From: Rhodeus uyekii
Lineage: Eukaryota; Chordata; Actinopteri; Cypriniformes; Acheilognathidae
NCBI GenBank assembly: GCA_037043235.1
Contig: JAWRVZ010000003.1
Span: forward strand, 9,475,501 to 9,539,500
Length of the DNA: 64,000 bases
Direction of reading: 5' to 3'
Shown here: in pieces, positions 25,109 through 40,100 of the stretch
Numbering within the stretch: the stretch's first letter is position 1
Layout: every line of letters starts with the position of its first letter
Notes under the pieces: model-generated
Database searches by the model: none
Told to the model about the DNA's origin: nothing
What the model saw: only the letters and a program-made list of their open reading frames with translations
Program-made: the position numbers and the translations under genes

Positions 25109-28100
25109 GTGAATATTAAATTTCTTCATTCACTCTGACTTGAGCGAAAATCTTCTTTCTCAAAGTCATCATCATCAACTAGGAAATGACATCTATGTTC
25201 TTTAAAGTAACTGTCAATCCCTCACAATCTCTAACTTTTTATATATTGTTAGAGTCCATCTATTAAATTGTCTTGTCATGGTGTTAATTACCTGAGCTTG
25301 ACTCTAACATATGATTAAATCCTGTTATGCCTTTTTATAGAAATACGTTCCTTACAACACAAGCATATTCATATTTCAAACATTATAGACCCAGTTCCAC
25401 AGACAGGGGTTAGATTAAGTCAGGATTAAGCCTTAGTTAAATTAGAGCATTTAAATAGCTTTTATAAAGGTGGCTTAGGAAAAAAACATTACTGGTGAGA
25501 ATCTTGAGTCAAAACACTGGCTTATTTTAAGATCTCTCAGTGCAAGTTGTTTTCATTTAAACAGCTCAAACATGCATTTTAGTCTAGAGCAGGGGTCTCA
25601 AACATGCGGCCCGCGAAACGATATTTTGTGGCCCGCGGGACCATTTGAAAGTTTAATGTAAGTGCGGCCCGCGAGTGCTGTTTGAATAGCACTTTACCGC
25701 GTTGTGTGCGGAAGATTCCTTTTCGTGCGAGCTGGAGCTGTACAAACCAACCAATCACAGTGGAGTAAATGACTCCCGGGGGCCAATCACAGTGGAGTAA
25801 ATGACTCCCGGGGGCGGGGCATCGGCTGGCCTTGATGCAGACAGAGAAACAACTATGGAGCTGCCCGTGTAACATCACATTTGTCAAAGCCGTCATAGAA
25901 TTATTACTTCTTATTGTGATTGAAATTGAGCATGTTCTACTTTGAGCTGGACGAAGTGAATGTTACTGTTGTCGGCATTGGATTTAGCGTCATGCGGATT
26001 GTCTTTTTTTTTTCCATAATTTGAAATGGGCTGATTTGCGGGACATCGGTGTTATAATATAGAAAATAAAATCCAGTAAATATCGCCTCCGTGGCTGCAT
26101 CCCATTGTTTGTATAATACATATATTAAAGGTGTCCCACAGTCCCAGCTAATAATTAACAGCCGGTAGCAGTCGCCTATATCTGTATTTTCTACCATATA
26201 AAATATTACGATGTTCATGTCATCAGGAAAGTATGGAAGCCCGTTTCCTCCACAGTTGAGAAAAAAAAGGATTAAGTCATAATAATGAGAGAGTTTCTCA
26301 TAATAATGACTTAGTATCCGGACAGAATTAGAAGTTTCATAATAATGACTTAATATCTCGAAATAATGAGAAAATTTCTTATAATAATGACTTATTATCT
26401 CGAAATAATGAGAGACATTATCATATTAATGACTTAGTATCTTAAAATAATGAGAATTTTTCATAATAATGACTTAATATCTGGAAAAAATTAGAAGTTT
26501 CATAATAATGACTTAGTACCTCGAAAAAATTTGTTACTTTTTCCTCAACCTTGAACTTCAGTAAGTCCAAGTACATAGAAGAAGAACCCATTGAAGTTAA
26601 AGAACTGTCAATAATGACGTTTGAGAAAATATTTTTTTTGTGGAACACTTGATGCGGCCCTGCCTCAACCAAACTCTGCCTCCTGCGGCCCCCAGCTCAT
26701 TTGAGTTTGAGACCCCTGGTCTAGGACAAGGAGTTCAAAAGGTGCTGCGTAATATGACTAATCCCTTCATTGTCTGACAGAAACAAGGAAAGGAGGCATC
26801 AACAATCACCCAGATTATTTAAAAGTAAAAACATCAGCAGGTGTAACTTCAGACGCTTCGTCTTACAGCAGGAATGACCTCGATCAGTTAGAGTCTCGGT
26901 TTCTTGAGGTTCAGCTTTTCTTCAGGCCGAGGAAACGGCATGAGCAGTGTTTTCGTTTTTACTGAGTCACTCAACCTCCTCCTCTCTTCTTCTACTATGT
27001 TTCCATGGTGACCTGCATCTTGGCATGAACCAAGGTAAGCGCCTATGTGAGGGGCTAATGAGTGCACTTTGTGAGGAGAGAAGTATTATCAACTCTTGTT
27101 CCCCTATTTATATGATACTATTTGGATTTATGATATGTAAAAGAAATGACAAACAGAAATAATGGCCTACAGTAAAGTTAAAGTAATTTTTTTTACTGTG
27201 ATTTTTTTAAATATCAGATTCTGCCATAATTGCTTTCTATTAAACTGTGACCACCACTGCATTAGCAGCTGACAGGTTTCATCCCCTAAAATATCCTATT
27301 ATAGAGACCAAATGAGACGTTTCAACCACTGTTAAGCTTCATGAGTCAATGGATAGAAGACTGATTGTCTGCCGGCAGGAAAGTAATGGTCTGGAAAAGA
27401 ATTTTCAGATATTTCCATTCCTGTCTGATTCACAAGTTCCCCTCAGACTCTCTTTGCAAAGTGTAGAGTACCTGATGATCCTGCCGTTAGCTTTCCCATT
27501 CATCACAAACACATTGTAGTGAAGTAACCAGCCAAACCTTGACCATTCAAACTTGTCTATCACTATGTCTGGGTTAACAGTACCTAGCTGGCGCTATATT
27601 CAGAATCTGACCCAGAAATTCCATCTCATGACTCTATTATCAGTGATTTTGTCTCCCTATGAAACCCCTTAAGCAATTTTTTACAACCCCAAACACTTTT
27701 AAAGAATGTTATGCTAATGTTGCTGATGTAAGGTTAGAATGCATAGACAAAATCTTTACTTTCATGAAAAAAGGAGTCATTATCTGCAATAGTGTCACTG
27801 TGAGTCCAACAAGGTCCTCAATTTACAAGTTTACCGTCCCCATTTGACTCTTTTCGTTTCCTCCCAGGATACACACAAAGGAAATTGGTACTCTAGAGTT
27901 GAAGCCTCAAGCAGGACCTATTTATAATACAAGCACTAAGCCATAATTATGAATTTCACTGATGCTAAGGGGGAAGTGAACGATCACATGACTCCACGAC
28001 ACTCAGACAGACTGATAATTAAGGCCCATAGCCAATACTTTGTACCTCTGAAAATTTTAAAAGCACTTTTGAAGTTAAAGAAAATTTAAGGGAACACTTA

Positions 28101-31100
28101 TACCACATATTCGATCTCAATGAATGAAATATTCTTTTTTGAAAATGTATGCATTATATAATTAGTCGTTAACTATGTGACAACAGTCAATGGAAACCAA
28201 AATCATCAACACATTTTGGGCTACATTCAAAATTATGCCAAAAATCCAACTTGCATGAAGTTCATCACAGCAACTCATAATGTAAGTCAGTAGTGTGTAT
28301 GGGCCCCATGTGCCTGCATGCAGTCATGACAACATGACAGAGATGGTGGTTGGTGTCCTGTGGAATCTCCTCTCAGACCTGGATCAAGGCATCAGTAGCT
28401 CTTGGACAGTCTGTGGTGCTACTTCGCGGCTTCAGTTCTCCAATACATAAGGTCCCAGAGGTTCTCGATTGGATCTAGGTCTGGGAAATGTGAGGGCCAG
28501 TTAATAGCATCTATGTGTTTGTGATTTAAAAACTGCCTACACATTCTAGCCATATGAGGCTGGGTATTATCATGCACCAGGAGGAACCCATGATCTACTG
28601 AAGTAGCATAAGGTCTGACAATGGCTCTGAGGATTTAATGCTGGTTCCTAACAGCAGTAAGGGAACAATTGGTTAGCATGTGGAGGTCTGCTCATCCCTC
28701 CAAGTATATACCTCCCCAGATCATTACTGACCCACCACCACACCGGTCATTCTGGATGATCATGCACCCAGCATAATGTTCTCCAGAACATCTCCAGACG
28801 ACGACTGTCACATGTGCTCAGTGTGCACCTGCTGTCATCCATGAAGAGAAAGGTGCACCAATGGCAGACTTGCCAATTCTGGTGTTCTCTGGAAAATGCC
28901 CAGTGAGCTGCACAGTGCTAAAATATGAACACAGGTCACATTAGAGGACATTGGGCGCTCATATCACCGTCATGAAATCTATTTCTGACAGTTTGGTCAG
29001 AAACATGCACACCAGTAGCCTACTGGAGGTCAGTTTGAAAGGCTCTGGCAGTGCTCCTCCTGCTTGTTTGTTGCCCTTCTATTTCCCTGTCCAGCTCTCC
29101 TCATGTAATGGTCTGTCTTCCGGTATCTCCTCCATGCTCTTGAAACTGTGCTGGGAAACACACAAACCTTGCGACGACACGTATAGATGTGCCATCCTGG
29201 AGGAGCAGAACTGCCTGTGCAACCTGATTGTGTTACAGGTACTGCCTCATGATACAGACAGTGACAGAGACCCTAACGAACACAAAACTAAGACAAACCA
29301 GTCAGGAAGAATAAGGAGAGAAAAATTGGTATATCGCCAACTCTTGCCAAACCATTACTTTTTTGGGGGTTGTCTTGCTGTTCCCTCTCCAGTGCACTTG
29401 TTGTCACATTTGCACTAGAATAGGTAAAAGCGATTCACAATCATCACAAATATTTAGTGTGGAGTCTCTAAGTTTAATTTTAATTTGAAAAAGAAATTAA
29501 TATTTTTGTTCACTATCAAACTAAGCAAAAGTGACAGTAAAGTAATTTGTAATATTTTTGTTGCAAATAAATGCTATTCTTTTAAACTTTATATTCATTA
29601 ATGTATCCTTAAAAATGTATCATGGTTATATACTGTTTTTAAATCCCCTTTAAAGTGATGCTTGAGCATTTGCTCAGAGTGTCTTTAACCCTAAAATTAC
29701 TTAAATTGAGTTTTTATCCTAAATTTGAGTTTTACATCTTGAAATACTAGAATACAAAAAAAAGTACTCAGGAAAGACCTGTTGCTCTTTACACCAAAAA
29801 TACCGTATTTTTCGCCATATAAGACGCTCCGGAACATAAGACGCACCCAATTTTAAAGGAGGAAAATCTAGAAAAAAAGATTCTGAATCAAATACTGTAG
29901 TAAAATATTTTATATCAACTGTATAAAGTTAACAGCACAAAAAACATAAAACAATTTTATGCCAACCATGTAACATATTAAGAACTATCTTTACTCTCAT
30001 TAACAGTCAGTAAAGTCAGTAAACAGTGAAAGTAACAAAAATAAGGCTGTAATGTTTTTATTCGAACTCCAAAAATTTGTGTGTAAACCGGGAAGTGGGG
30101 TGTTGTACCGAAATCTGACTCCCCGGACAAATCTCACTCCACTCACTAACATTGAGATTTTTCTGCAGCAGAAAAATACACCTGTGAAAATCTCACTCCC
30201 ATCACTAACTCTGGTTTAAAAGCTCACAGACTCACCAAATGATGATATAATAAGATAAATATGGTGTGAAAATCTGACTCCCCCTGGTAAACCCATACTA
30301 TAATTGTTACAACCAAATGCTTTTGAGCAAAGAATGTCCATACCATAATGAGATAATAAAATAAATATGGTAAGTCTTTGAGCTTTTAAACCAGAGTTAG
30401 TGAGGGGAGTGAGATTTTCACAGGTGTATTTTTCTGCTGTGAAAATTTGACTCCCCCTGGTAAACCCATAGGCCTACTATAATTCATTATAACTGTAATA
30501 TAATTTCATTTTCTGCTTATTTATGTAAGCGTACAAGTCGGTTTGTAGGCGAATATGCTCAAGGAAGTGCGTTCACCTCGATGCAGCGCGTATTAATGTA
30601 CGCGCGTAGGGTAGTGAGATTTCGGTACAACACCTGGCGAGACGCGAGTCACCACGGAGGCAGAGAACGCGAGGCTCACAAGTGCAACACCTGCGCGTTT
30701 GGCGCTCACGCTTCAGTCTCTGTGAGTCACGCCTCTTTCTCTCGGTTTCGTTTCACTTCTCTCTTACACACGGTTCGTCTCCCGACTCTCTCCCGCCGCA
30801 GAACTCGCTGAACCACGCCCCCCTCGCTACAGTCATCACTGTAAAGTCCACCATTGCCCCCTACTCATCATCACCACGGCTACGGCCGTGGCTGCGCTCC
30901 GCGGATTCTTTATATTCGTCGGATAGGATGCACCAACTTTCCCCCCCCAGTTTTGGGGAAGAAAAAGTGCGTCTTATGCTGCAAAAAATACGGTAAATAA
31001 ATATTCATAATTTAAAAGGTAAATAATTTACCAAATATTATCCATCTCTGAAAATGCGCTATTTGTAAGCGCTGGAAAAACACAGTTCCCCTCAGTTGTT

Positions 31101-34100
31101 TGAGCAATTTTCAGTGGGCTTTTGTTTTTAACTGATACAAAAGACTAGTGAGAAATTTGTGGCTCAACACAGGCACTGAAATGGGGAACAAAACAAACAA
31201 TTAATCTCCTTAGAGAGATTTTGATTTGAGTTTTAACTTGGACACATTTTGACTGCATTTTTAAATATTTTATTTCATGAATGTCACCACGATTATGTTT
31301 CAGAGGGGATTTCCTGTGAAAATGTTTACAGTGAGTGGCTGTAGAGAGGGCTGTCATATATCAGGGATGAACAGCAAACAGTAAGTGAAGTGAGCAGGTA
31401 CTGGTACAATGAAAAAAACACCTTGGGAGCTGGGGGACTTTCACAGAAATGTTCCAGTATTAATACTTTGATTCGGGAAGGTTTCACGTATAGGGTGAGT
31501 GTAATGAGTACACAAACAATCTTTCATAATAAATCCAAAGGAAAACATGCAGGAGAATCACAAGGAGTAATAGTATAAACAACCACAAATACCGAAATTA
31601 TATAGAAACATGAACAGAGAAAACTAAGTGTTTAAATACACAGAGTAATCAACAGAACTAAGAACAGGTAACTAATGAGTAACAATGTAAATGAACTAGT
31701 AGAATGTACTCAGGCAAATCAGAACTAGAGCGTAACAGAAACTCTTCCCTCCCGAATGAGTCAGACTGAGTAGGAAGGGAAAATGGGGCTTTTGAGGAGT
31801 ACGAGAGGCTGGGAGAAGGGTAGGACAGAAGTAGAAGACAGCAGGGAAAACCAGGATGGCGATGATGGAGGGAGGAGTCAGGGAGGACACAAAGGCAGGA
31901 GGAGCCTGGTTGGGACCCAAAGCACAGCCAGGACGAAGGCCCACGGCTGAGTTGAAGGAGGGGTGAGTCATGGTGGAGACTTGGCAGGCGGACCCAGGGG
32001 GACACAGACTGAGACGGAGCCGATGAAGTTGGAGACCCAGGTGGAGCCAATGAGACCAAGCAACACAGATGAATCTGGTGGCAGAAGCAGAGCCATGAGC
32101 ATCCAAGGTGGAGACAGGGTGCCAGAGGACTGAGGCGGAGCTAGTGGGACTGAGGACCCAGACTGAGTCGGTGGGAAGGCGAGCCCGACAGTTGAAGGGA
32201 TAGAGGGACAAAGTGCAGCTGAAGGTTTGGATGTCTGTGGTGCAGGCAGAGCCAAGTCAAGTCACCTTCATTTAAGCCTGTGGTTCTCAAATAGTGGGGT
32301 GCGCCCCCCCTGGGGAACATGTTTGTTTTTTTGCCAGGGAATAGGTTTTCTTGCACTGAACAAGAGCAGCAGATATGAAGTTCAGATAACAAACTCTTCA
32401 CCCTTTGACCGGTGTTTATATCGTGATTAACCGCTAAATTCACAAGTGTTTTCACGCAATATCTGGCACTGATCCAGAAAAAGATGCGCTGAACTGCTGT
32501 GCAAACAAACACAGCGGCGACCGGCGCACATCACAGATCAATGAACTCATAAAAATTAAGCGACAAAACACATCCACTTCCACATATCTGAGAATATCGA
32601 TATCAGGTAGTTGATAACGGAGCAAAAAAAAATTTAACAAAAAAGCAAAAACTAAGATTTTACAAACCCCGCAGGGGGTGCGGGTTATACGAGGGTGCGG
32701 GCTATATCACACATTTTTTGCACGTAATAATATTTCAATATATTTGTTACGTCCCTAACGACGTAAGGTTTATTTATTTATTTATTTTTTTCTGTTTTTC
32801 GTTCTTGCGAGGGTTGTTGTCTCTGGCGCTTGTACTATCATTCTGACAGCTGGCGCTGATAGGCTGTCTGACCTGTCAATCATGCAAGAAGACGTGATTG
32901 GGATTGATTATGAAGGGTCATGTGACACTGAAGACTGGAATAATGACCATCTCAGGGATAAATTACATTTCACAATAAAGAATAATAATAAGATTTATAA
33001 TTTTACTTTTTTTTACTATATTTTGATCAAATAAATGCAGCCTTTGTAAGCATAAGAGACTTACTGACCTCCAACTTTTGAACTGTATATTGTATGCACT
33101 GTATATTGTTTTTTCTTCTTCAAAAGGACGTAATATTACAGTGCTTTAGAGCCGTTCATTCATACAATTTGTGCTGACATCCTATACAGTGGAGAGAGGT
33201 CAGACATGCATAATTAAGGCTACTCAATAATGTATGATTTGGACACTGAAAACTGCTGATTCTGTTTGAGTCAAAGCACTAAACCATAGCATAAAAAATG
33301 ACCTGGCAGTGATTTTAGCATACATTGTCTCTATGTCTATATGATGATAAAAATTATGTTTTTAATACATCATTAGATGGATGCACTGGTTATGACAGTA
33401 AGTTTCCTAGTGCATTTTAAGTTGAGAAATAACATTATTCAGTAATAAATTACATGAATGAATAAAATACAGAGGGAAATAGAGAGTGAATGAGACTCTT
33501 GTGAATGAGTTATAGATTAAGACAGTAAACATTCATAAATTGAGCCTTTGCTGATTATCTGTGCAGATTTGACTGTGAATTACGCCTGAAAAAGAGATCA
33601 AAATATATCAGAGAATGTCTCACAGAGAGGAAATTGAAAATAAGCATTGTCTAACAGAATGGGCACAGGAAAAAAACTAAACAAAATTCAGTTCTCTTAT
33701 CACGCAATAAAGCCATGCAATGCCGTTAGCAAACTTATTCAGGTCAAGCACTCAGAAAGAAAAGAAAAAAAGAAGCATGAAATGATAATGTGAATTTTTT
33801 TTGGTCAAACAGACCAATTGTATTGCAGACCTTGATTCATATGTCTGGTGGTTCAAAAGAAAAGACTAAAAAACATGAGAGCTTGGCTAAAGTGAATAGG
33901 CTAAATTTTTATTTCATGTTGACTAGAAAGGAAAAAACAGTAATACCTCGGTTTACGAGTGACTTAGTATACAAGCAAATCGGTGTACGAGCATTGTATC
34001 GGTGTGCGAGAAAAATATTCCCTCATGCACGCGCATTTTTGTGTGGACAAGATCTAACGCTCAGCATCGTCGTGCGCATTTTTACTGGAAATATCCAAAC

Positions 34101-37100
34101 GACAGCCTCTCACAAAGCCTATCACCCCTTAACTCGTTCATTCTTTCGTTGCATCATTCACCACAGTGATACTTTTATAAGTGATTTACAGCGGTTTTAC
34201 CTCATGTTGTTAACATTAATTGTGATCGCTGTTGTTCACGTAGTGAAATATATACGTACAGTACAGCATATAGAAAGAAGGTACGAAATCCTCCCTCTAA
34301 GCAGTAACACCCCACCCCGCTACCTAAATGCAAGGTGCCGTTGCATACATGTTTTAAAAAATATATATATTTTGAACACCACTTTTTTTCATGATGCTGA
34401 AAAAGACTCAAGTGGTCAGAGACATCCGTATAGTGGATATTCACATAGAAAAAAATTGCAAATGCTGTTTTTGTAAAAAAAAACTTTTAAGAGTTGAACT
34501 TCTATCTTGACCACAGCATTTTTTTAGAACTGCACAAAATGCTGTTAAAGATACTAGATGTGAGCGCAACAGTCAAACAAATATATTCACACCAACACAC
34601 AAACAAAGGAAAAGCAGCACAATGAAAAGCAAAAAAGCCTTCCCTTATTCTACATAGAGCGGGGCCGCCGCCTCACGGATGCCACCGTATTTACATCACA
34701 TGACTGGATGTTTAACTTATATTGCAATTTCAAGCTTTATAAAGCTGGTGCAATGCAGCAACCAAAACAAACCACCAATAAAACTAAAGAAAATAAGTGA
34801 GATTGAACCCACAAATGAATGAAAAGCAGCAAAACAAATAAACTTCATGAAAAAGCATCCACGCCAATGGAGTAAAAAAACAACAAAAAAACAACTATTG
34901 GGATGGATAAGTGCCACCAATAAACGTACACAAAAACTCACCTGTATCTGTTCATTGTGCATCATGTTCATTTTGGATCAAATCAAACATTATGTTCCTC
35001 AAACCAAAACAGTGACTTAAAATGAGGTTGGATGTCAGATGTTTATTTTGGGATCTTGGTATAATGGCATTTAACACATCACAGGCGTATAATATAACAA
35101 AATAAAAAGACAAGACATGAAAGGGTTACTTGTGGTGCATTGAAAGTATCACTAACACCCCCTCCTCCCCGCCTGCCCCTCTTCTTCAGACAGTAGCTGC
35201 ATCTGTAGTTTAATTGGCGGGTGGCTGCAGCCAGAGTTGCTGCAACCATCCTGCTCTGCTCAAGAGCCTCACACACTCCCGGGCCCCTCCCACACACACA
35301 GCAGTGACTGCGCTCCAGAACAGCCGTCGGTCGCGAGACACACGACGCGCCGGTAAAGTGGCCCGCATCAGCACACGGTATGTATCGCTTTCTGTCGCGC
35401 AGACTCTCCTGAGGCGGCGTCCTAGCATGCGATGCGGGGACTGACTCGACTTTTACGCAGTGTCGCAGTGCTCGGGACAAAGAGTCTTGAGATGTGTGCA
35501 GCTAGAAACAGTCAGCGGCACTTTGCTTCATGAGACCGTGACGTCTTGGAGGGTGCGTATCCTTATTTGACCGCATATTTGTGTTCTGGACATTATTTAT
35601 GACTTTAATCGCGCGCGACATGCGCATAATAATGCGTTTTTGACGCGTTCCGTGAGGACGGAAGGATTAGGTGATTAAACACCCAGACAGTCGTTTAAAT
35701 CTACCTGTAATTGCGACATATGTCTGGGGACAGAGTGTACGATGAAAACCTTCCTTTATATCCAAAGTAACGGGATTAATTTAAGGTGATGGACGGAGGT
35801 TGGCGGACAGACTAACTTTGTCGCGTTAAAGATTTATTAGGCTGTTTAACAGGTTGTTAAATTATGGGTGTATTTGAGAGTAGCTATTTAAAGTGGTTTT
35901 GATTTCTATTATTTTGTGCTTGTACAAGTGATTATTTGCAGCATGACGCAATAATATTTATTTTAGGTAGGTTGAGTTTAGATGCTAAACGTAAAAGTCG
36001 TTGACTATGAATATATTATGCTATAAAGTTTTGAGATGTTATCTGAAATATTAATATTAGGGGGAATTATTTGAACGATTGCAGTTCGTTAACAATTCTT
36101 TTAGTATTTTTTTGGAAGAAATATTTGGACATGAGAAATTAGTTAAAGCCTAATTATTTTTGCTGCATTACGATGTCAAATGAGGTAGTTTCAGATTTCC
36201 AGTCATTCTTTGAACGATTTGTTTACATAACCCACCCCCCAATATTTTTTCCTATGTATATCATTAAAACGAAAATTTACCGTTTCAGTTCATTCCAAAA
36301 AACACCACAAATTTCAATAAAACAGGCAGTAAATGAACTGTTTTAAGTCTCGCGAGCCCTTCTGTAAGTACAACACAACGCCGTTAATTGTTCATGATGA
36401 CATAATATCGACTTCTAAATAAAAAGTTGCAGTTCATTAATGAGTCATATGAATACTTAAAGAGTCGGCTCGTATGAACCGCTGTTTGTGTTGACTCACT
36501 AAAAAGAATCGACTTGATACACAATATGTTTTGACTCACTAAAACTGTCTCAAAAGTCATCAGCTCGGGTATTGAACTATACTGGATGTGCTTTATGTGG
36601 CAATAAAAATAAACGATTCAAAAGACTCATTCGTTTGACAACTGGGATCAATTTAAAATCTAAATAATGCCACGTTTTTTAAGTTCTATTTTCTATTTTT
36701 AAGCCTTCCTAGACAGCATTTCACACACCCTATGATGGCCAACAATGCTGTCTAAGAAAGTGGCTCAGCTGGTTTTGAGAACAGCCAATACACAGTAATC
36801 TCTACCACTTTGTTTAATTCACTGGAATACATAATATCCTATAAAAATCTTAATACATTTATAAACTGTAATCAATCCTACCACAAGCTGCCTACCTAGA
36901 CAATGTCCCATGTGACTGTGATGTCAAAGCTTGTCAGTAGATTTTGAGACACAGCCACTGATTTGTTTGCCGCTCTGTGACTCAGCGTTGCTGTCTTTCT
37001 CTCTTTCTCTCTCATTCTGTTTGCAATACGTTTGTACATCTGGCCGCTTAAGGACTATTCATGAAAAATAATGACTAAATTGATGACCCGTTCTGTGTTT

Positions 37101-40100
37101 GAATATCACTGTGTGGGCCAATTAAACTCACAAAATGACTTTTTTCCTCATTCGGCACAGCTGAACATATGAATCTACTGTAATAATAAATTCAACTCTT
37201 CTGGTCTTGATGATCTTATATAGATCATAGGAGTACAAAACAACATCAGTGAAGTAAATTAGACCTGCGTAGAACTAAAAGTAATCCAATTGAGACTGTG
37301 AAGATAGTCTAAATCATTGTTAGCTTTTGAGGAGCTGCTCGAGACTATTTTAAGTGCATTTGTTTGTCATCTCACAGTTCTGAAATGATTCAGTGGTTCC
37401 TTGGTTTTTCTTTTCTCGCACAGCTGTCTAGGTTGGATTCTTACACAGAGAAACGCCCACTGACATCAGTGGGTCTAACAGCATTAGCTGAGTCATTGTT
37501 CCATTGGTACTGGTTGTAAGCCTAAAGAGTGGACCTGCTTTTCTCTGAGTGTCTTTAAAATACGAGATGGAAGTTCCTTCAATACATAATCTTATTTAAT
37601 TGATCTGTTTTGCGGTAGTGTGCTGGGTTATTAGGCTTAGAGAGATCCATCATTAAGCTTTCATGATATCATTGGTGCTAGGCTCAATGTTAGGACACTG
37701 AAGGGCACATCCATCTGCCACAGAGTAAAAATGGGCCATTGAAGACGAGGGTGAATGGGTTGTGTGGCTTTACCAAAGTGACTCACCCTTTGTTCCGTTT
37801 GACATTGGAAAATGCTGAAAAAGGAACAGCAATGTTAGACCTTCTGATTATAGTTTCCACTAACAACACAACCTAGAAAATATTAGGAACTCAACTTTGG
37901 ACTTACTGGATAATCTTTCAGGATTTAGGAATGGTCAGTTGAGACAAACAACCTCTCAGTGGTGGATTACTCAGCGGAAAGGGAAACGACCTATGTGGAA
38001 TGAGGTACCCGTCCGTAGATTGTGGCACTTTTAATTACAAGTGAATCTCTTAGACAGGCGTGCAATTTTGTCCATACGTTTAATCATAATGTTTGCTTTG
38101 CTGCTGTTAAAATAAACCATTAAATACTAATTTACTTGTTTGCTCTGAGTATTTATACTAAGTCAGCTTAAATGTATACTGGTAGCTCTTTATGTAACAG
38201 CTCATGGCACCAGCTCATTAAGTTTATGTTATAGCAGCATTCAACATAGAGGGAATTTAAACCGTTTGGATGAAAGTGCGGTTTACCAGTTATGCACACA
38301 AGCGTAGACGTGTAGTGGCCGAGTTAAATGTGTTGACAACGAGATGTAAAATTCTGTAAAATTCATTCAAAACGAACCGTTACTGTGAACTGCTCGCTGT
38401 TATGTTGAGGTGGTATGATGTAAGGCTGTCCCATTTGCTCCAAAGTCACCTTTTGGTAAAATATTTCAGTCTTTTATTCAGTCTTTTGAAGGCGTTTGTG
38501 TTGGTGGGCATGTGGGTGAGTGCGCAAATGGCCATCATCCCTGGGAGCTTGTAAATTTAGTGTGGGAGGATCACCCTTTCTTTCCTTTGTAGTGCTGCAG
38601 TGAGATTCCTCCACTGCTGCTGAATCACTGTGGTTTAAATTGGCCAATAATTGTTGCTTGTTCTGGTTTAAGACCTTTTATCGTATTATTTTCTAATAAT
38701 ACAGATTGCCTTAGGAGATTTTCTTTGGCACAGTTCTTGTGAAATGTAACTTGCGGCAGGATATTGGGAATGTGGAACAAAAGAATCTGTGTTATCTGTG
38801 AGTTAAATATAAGCTAGGGCTCAGTGATAAATCTTGGATTTACTTAATGCATGGAAATAAAGCATTGACACCCAATATTTAAAGAGATATCGTACAGAGA
38901 GTCGGTCATTAACATAAAATAAAAACCTAAGCATCAGGACTTAATTTGCATCTATTATTTGACAATGACTTGCTATCTATACAATGTCCGGTATATTAGA
39001 TTGCATTTTATTTTGTAGGTTATTTTAAAATGTAGAAAATAACCTCCTTAGCAGCAACAATATTAAAGGGATAGTTCACCCCAAAATTAAAATTTTTCAT
39101 TAATTACGCGGTTTCATGTTGTTCCATAATCGTAAGACTTTTGTTCATCTTCAGAACACAAATTAAGATCTTTTTAAATGAAATCTGAGAGCTTTCTGGC
39201 CGTCCATTGACAGTCTAAGCAACTACCACTTTACAGCCTCTGAAAGGTAGTAAAGACATCATAAAAGTAATCCATGTGATTTACATGTTTTGGATAAACA
39301 ATCCATGTTTATTTTCAATTTTATGAAGCGACATGAGTGCAGAAAAACTCAATAATTTACCATTATATTTACAAAATGTTAATCTCCAACACGCATTAGA
39401 AATGTAAATATGTTTTATTATTTTACCTGTTTATTATCTTATCATTTCACTTTCATTAACTGTTAGATAGTGTCCCTTGCTGACAGAAGATTGGAGCTTG
39501 AAAAATGGATTTTGCAGCCAGAATTTCTGCATTAGCTTGAAGCAGTCTCAACATACTTTTGGAGTTTTGCCATCTTGCCATTTGTTCCCATTATAACGAC
39601 GAGATGCTGAACTCATTGTTTTGAGTTCTAACTAGCTACATCCTGTAGACTTTCCAGACACCCAAGGACTGGAAGGAGGCCGTCATTGGGTATCTGGAGA
39701 GTGGCTACACCTGTTGTATACATCAGCCACAACCTGACCCAGAGCTCAGCCCATCACCACCCCGATCAACGGGTCATTTGAGGGTATGGAAGCAAGCCCC
39801 ACCCTCCCGCTAGTGACAGTGAGTACCAGCTGGACTCAATGGACACTTTTCAAGAGAGTGGAGAGTTGGATCCCTTATGCCCACGAACTTACCTCTGTGT
39901 ATATCGTCTTCAGTTGTGCTAAACCCACCCAGCCTCTCTTTCCCACCACCTCTCTAGACTGCTATTGCAAGCACTTCGTTTTTTGTTGGATTCTGTTTGT
40001 TTCTCAATACCCATCCTCATTCTTCAGCCTCTGCTACCACCCAGTCCCCATCATCCCCCATCGGTCCTTCAGTGTGACCTCAGTCTCCTCTCAGTGGCAT

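Noticed and set aside
28951..29418. 155-codon plus-strand frame
   Set aside because: It is antisense to the N-terminal part of the Tc1/mariner transposase pseudogene.
31658..32255. Overlapping minus-strand frames of 95-171 codons, Pro/Ser-rich
   Set aside because: Open in all three frames because of base bias; next to LTR-like sequence, so best read as retroelement interior.
33790..34476. 228-codon open frame on the plus strand
   Set aside because: It crosses a transposon terminus at 33938, lacks any domain and has no splice or promoter context.
35079..35480. CpG-rich block at 35 kb as an independent protein-coding gene
   Set aside because: Open frames on both strands are arginine/serine-rich shadows of GC content; a promoter or non-coding first exon explains it better.
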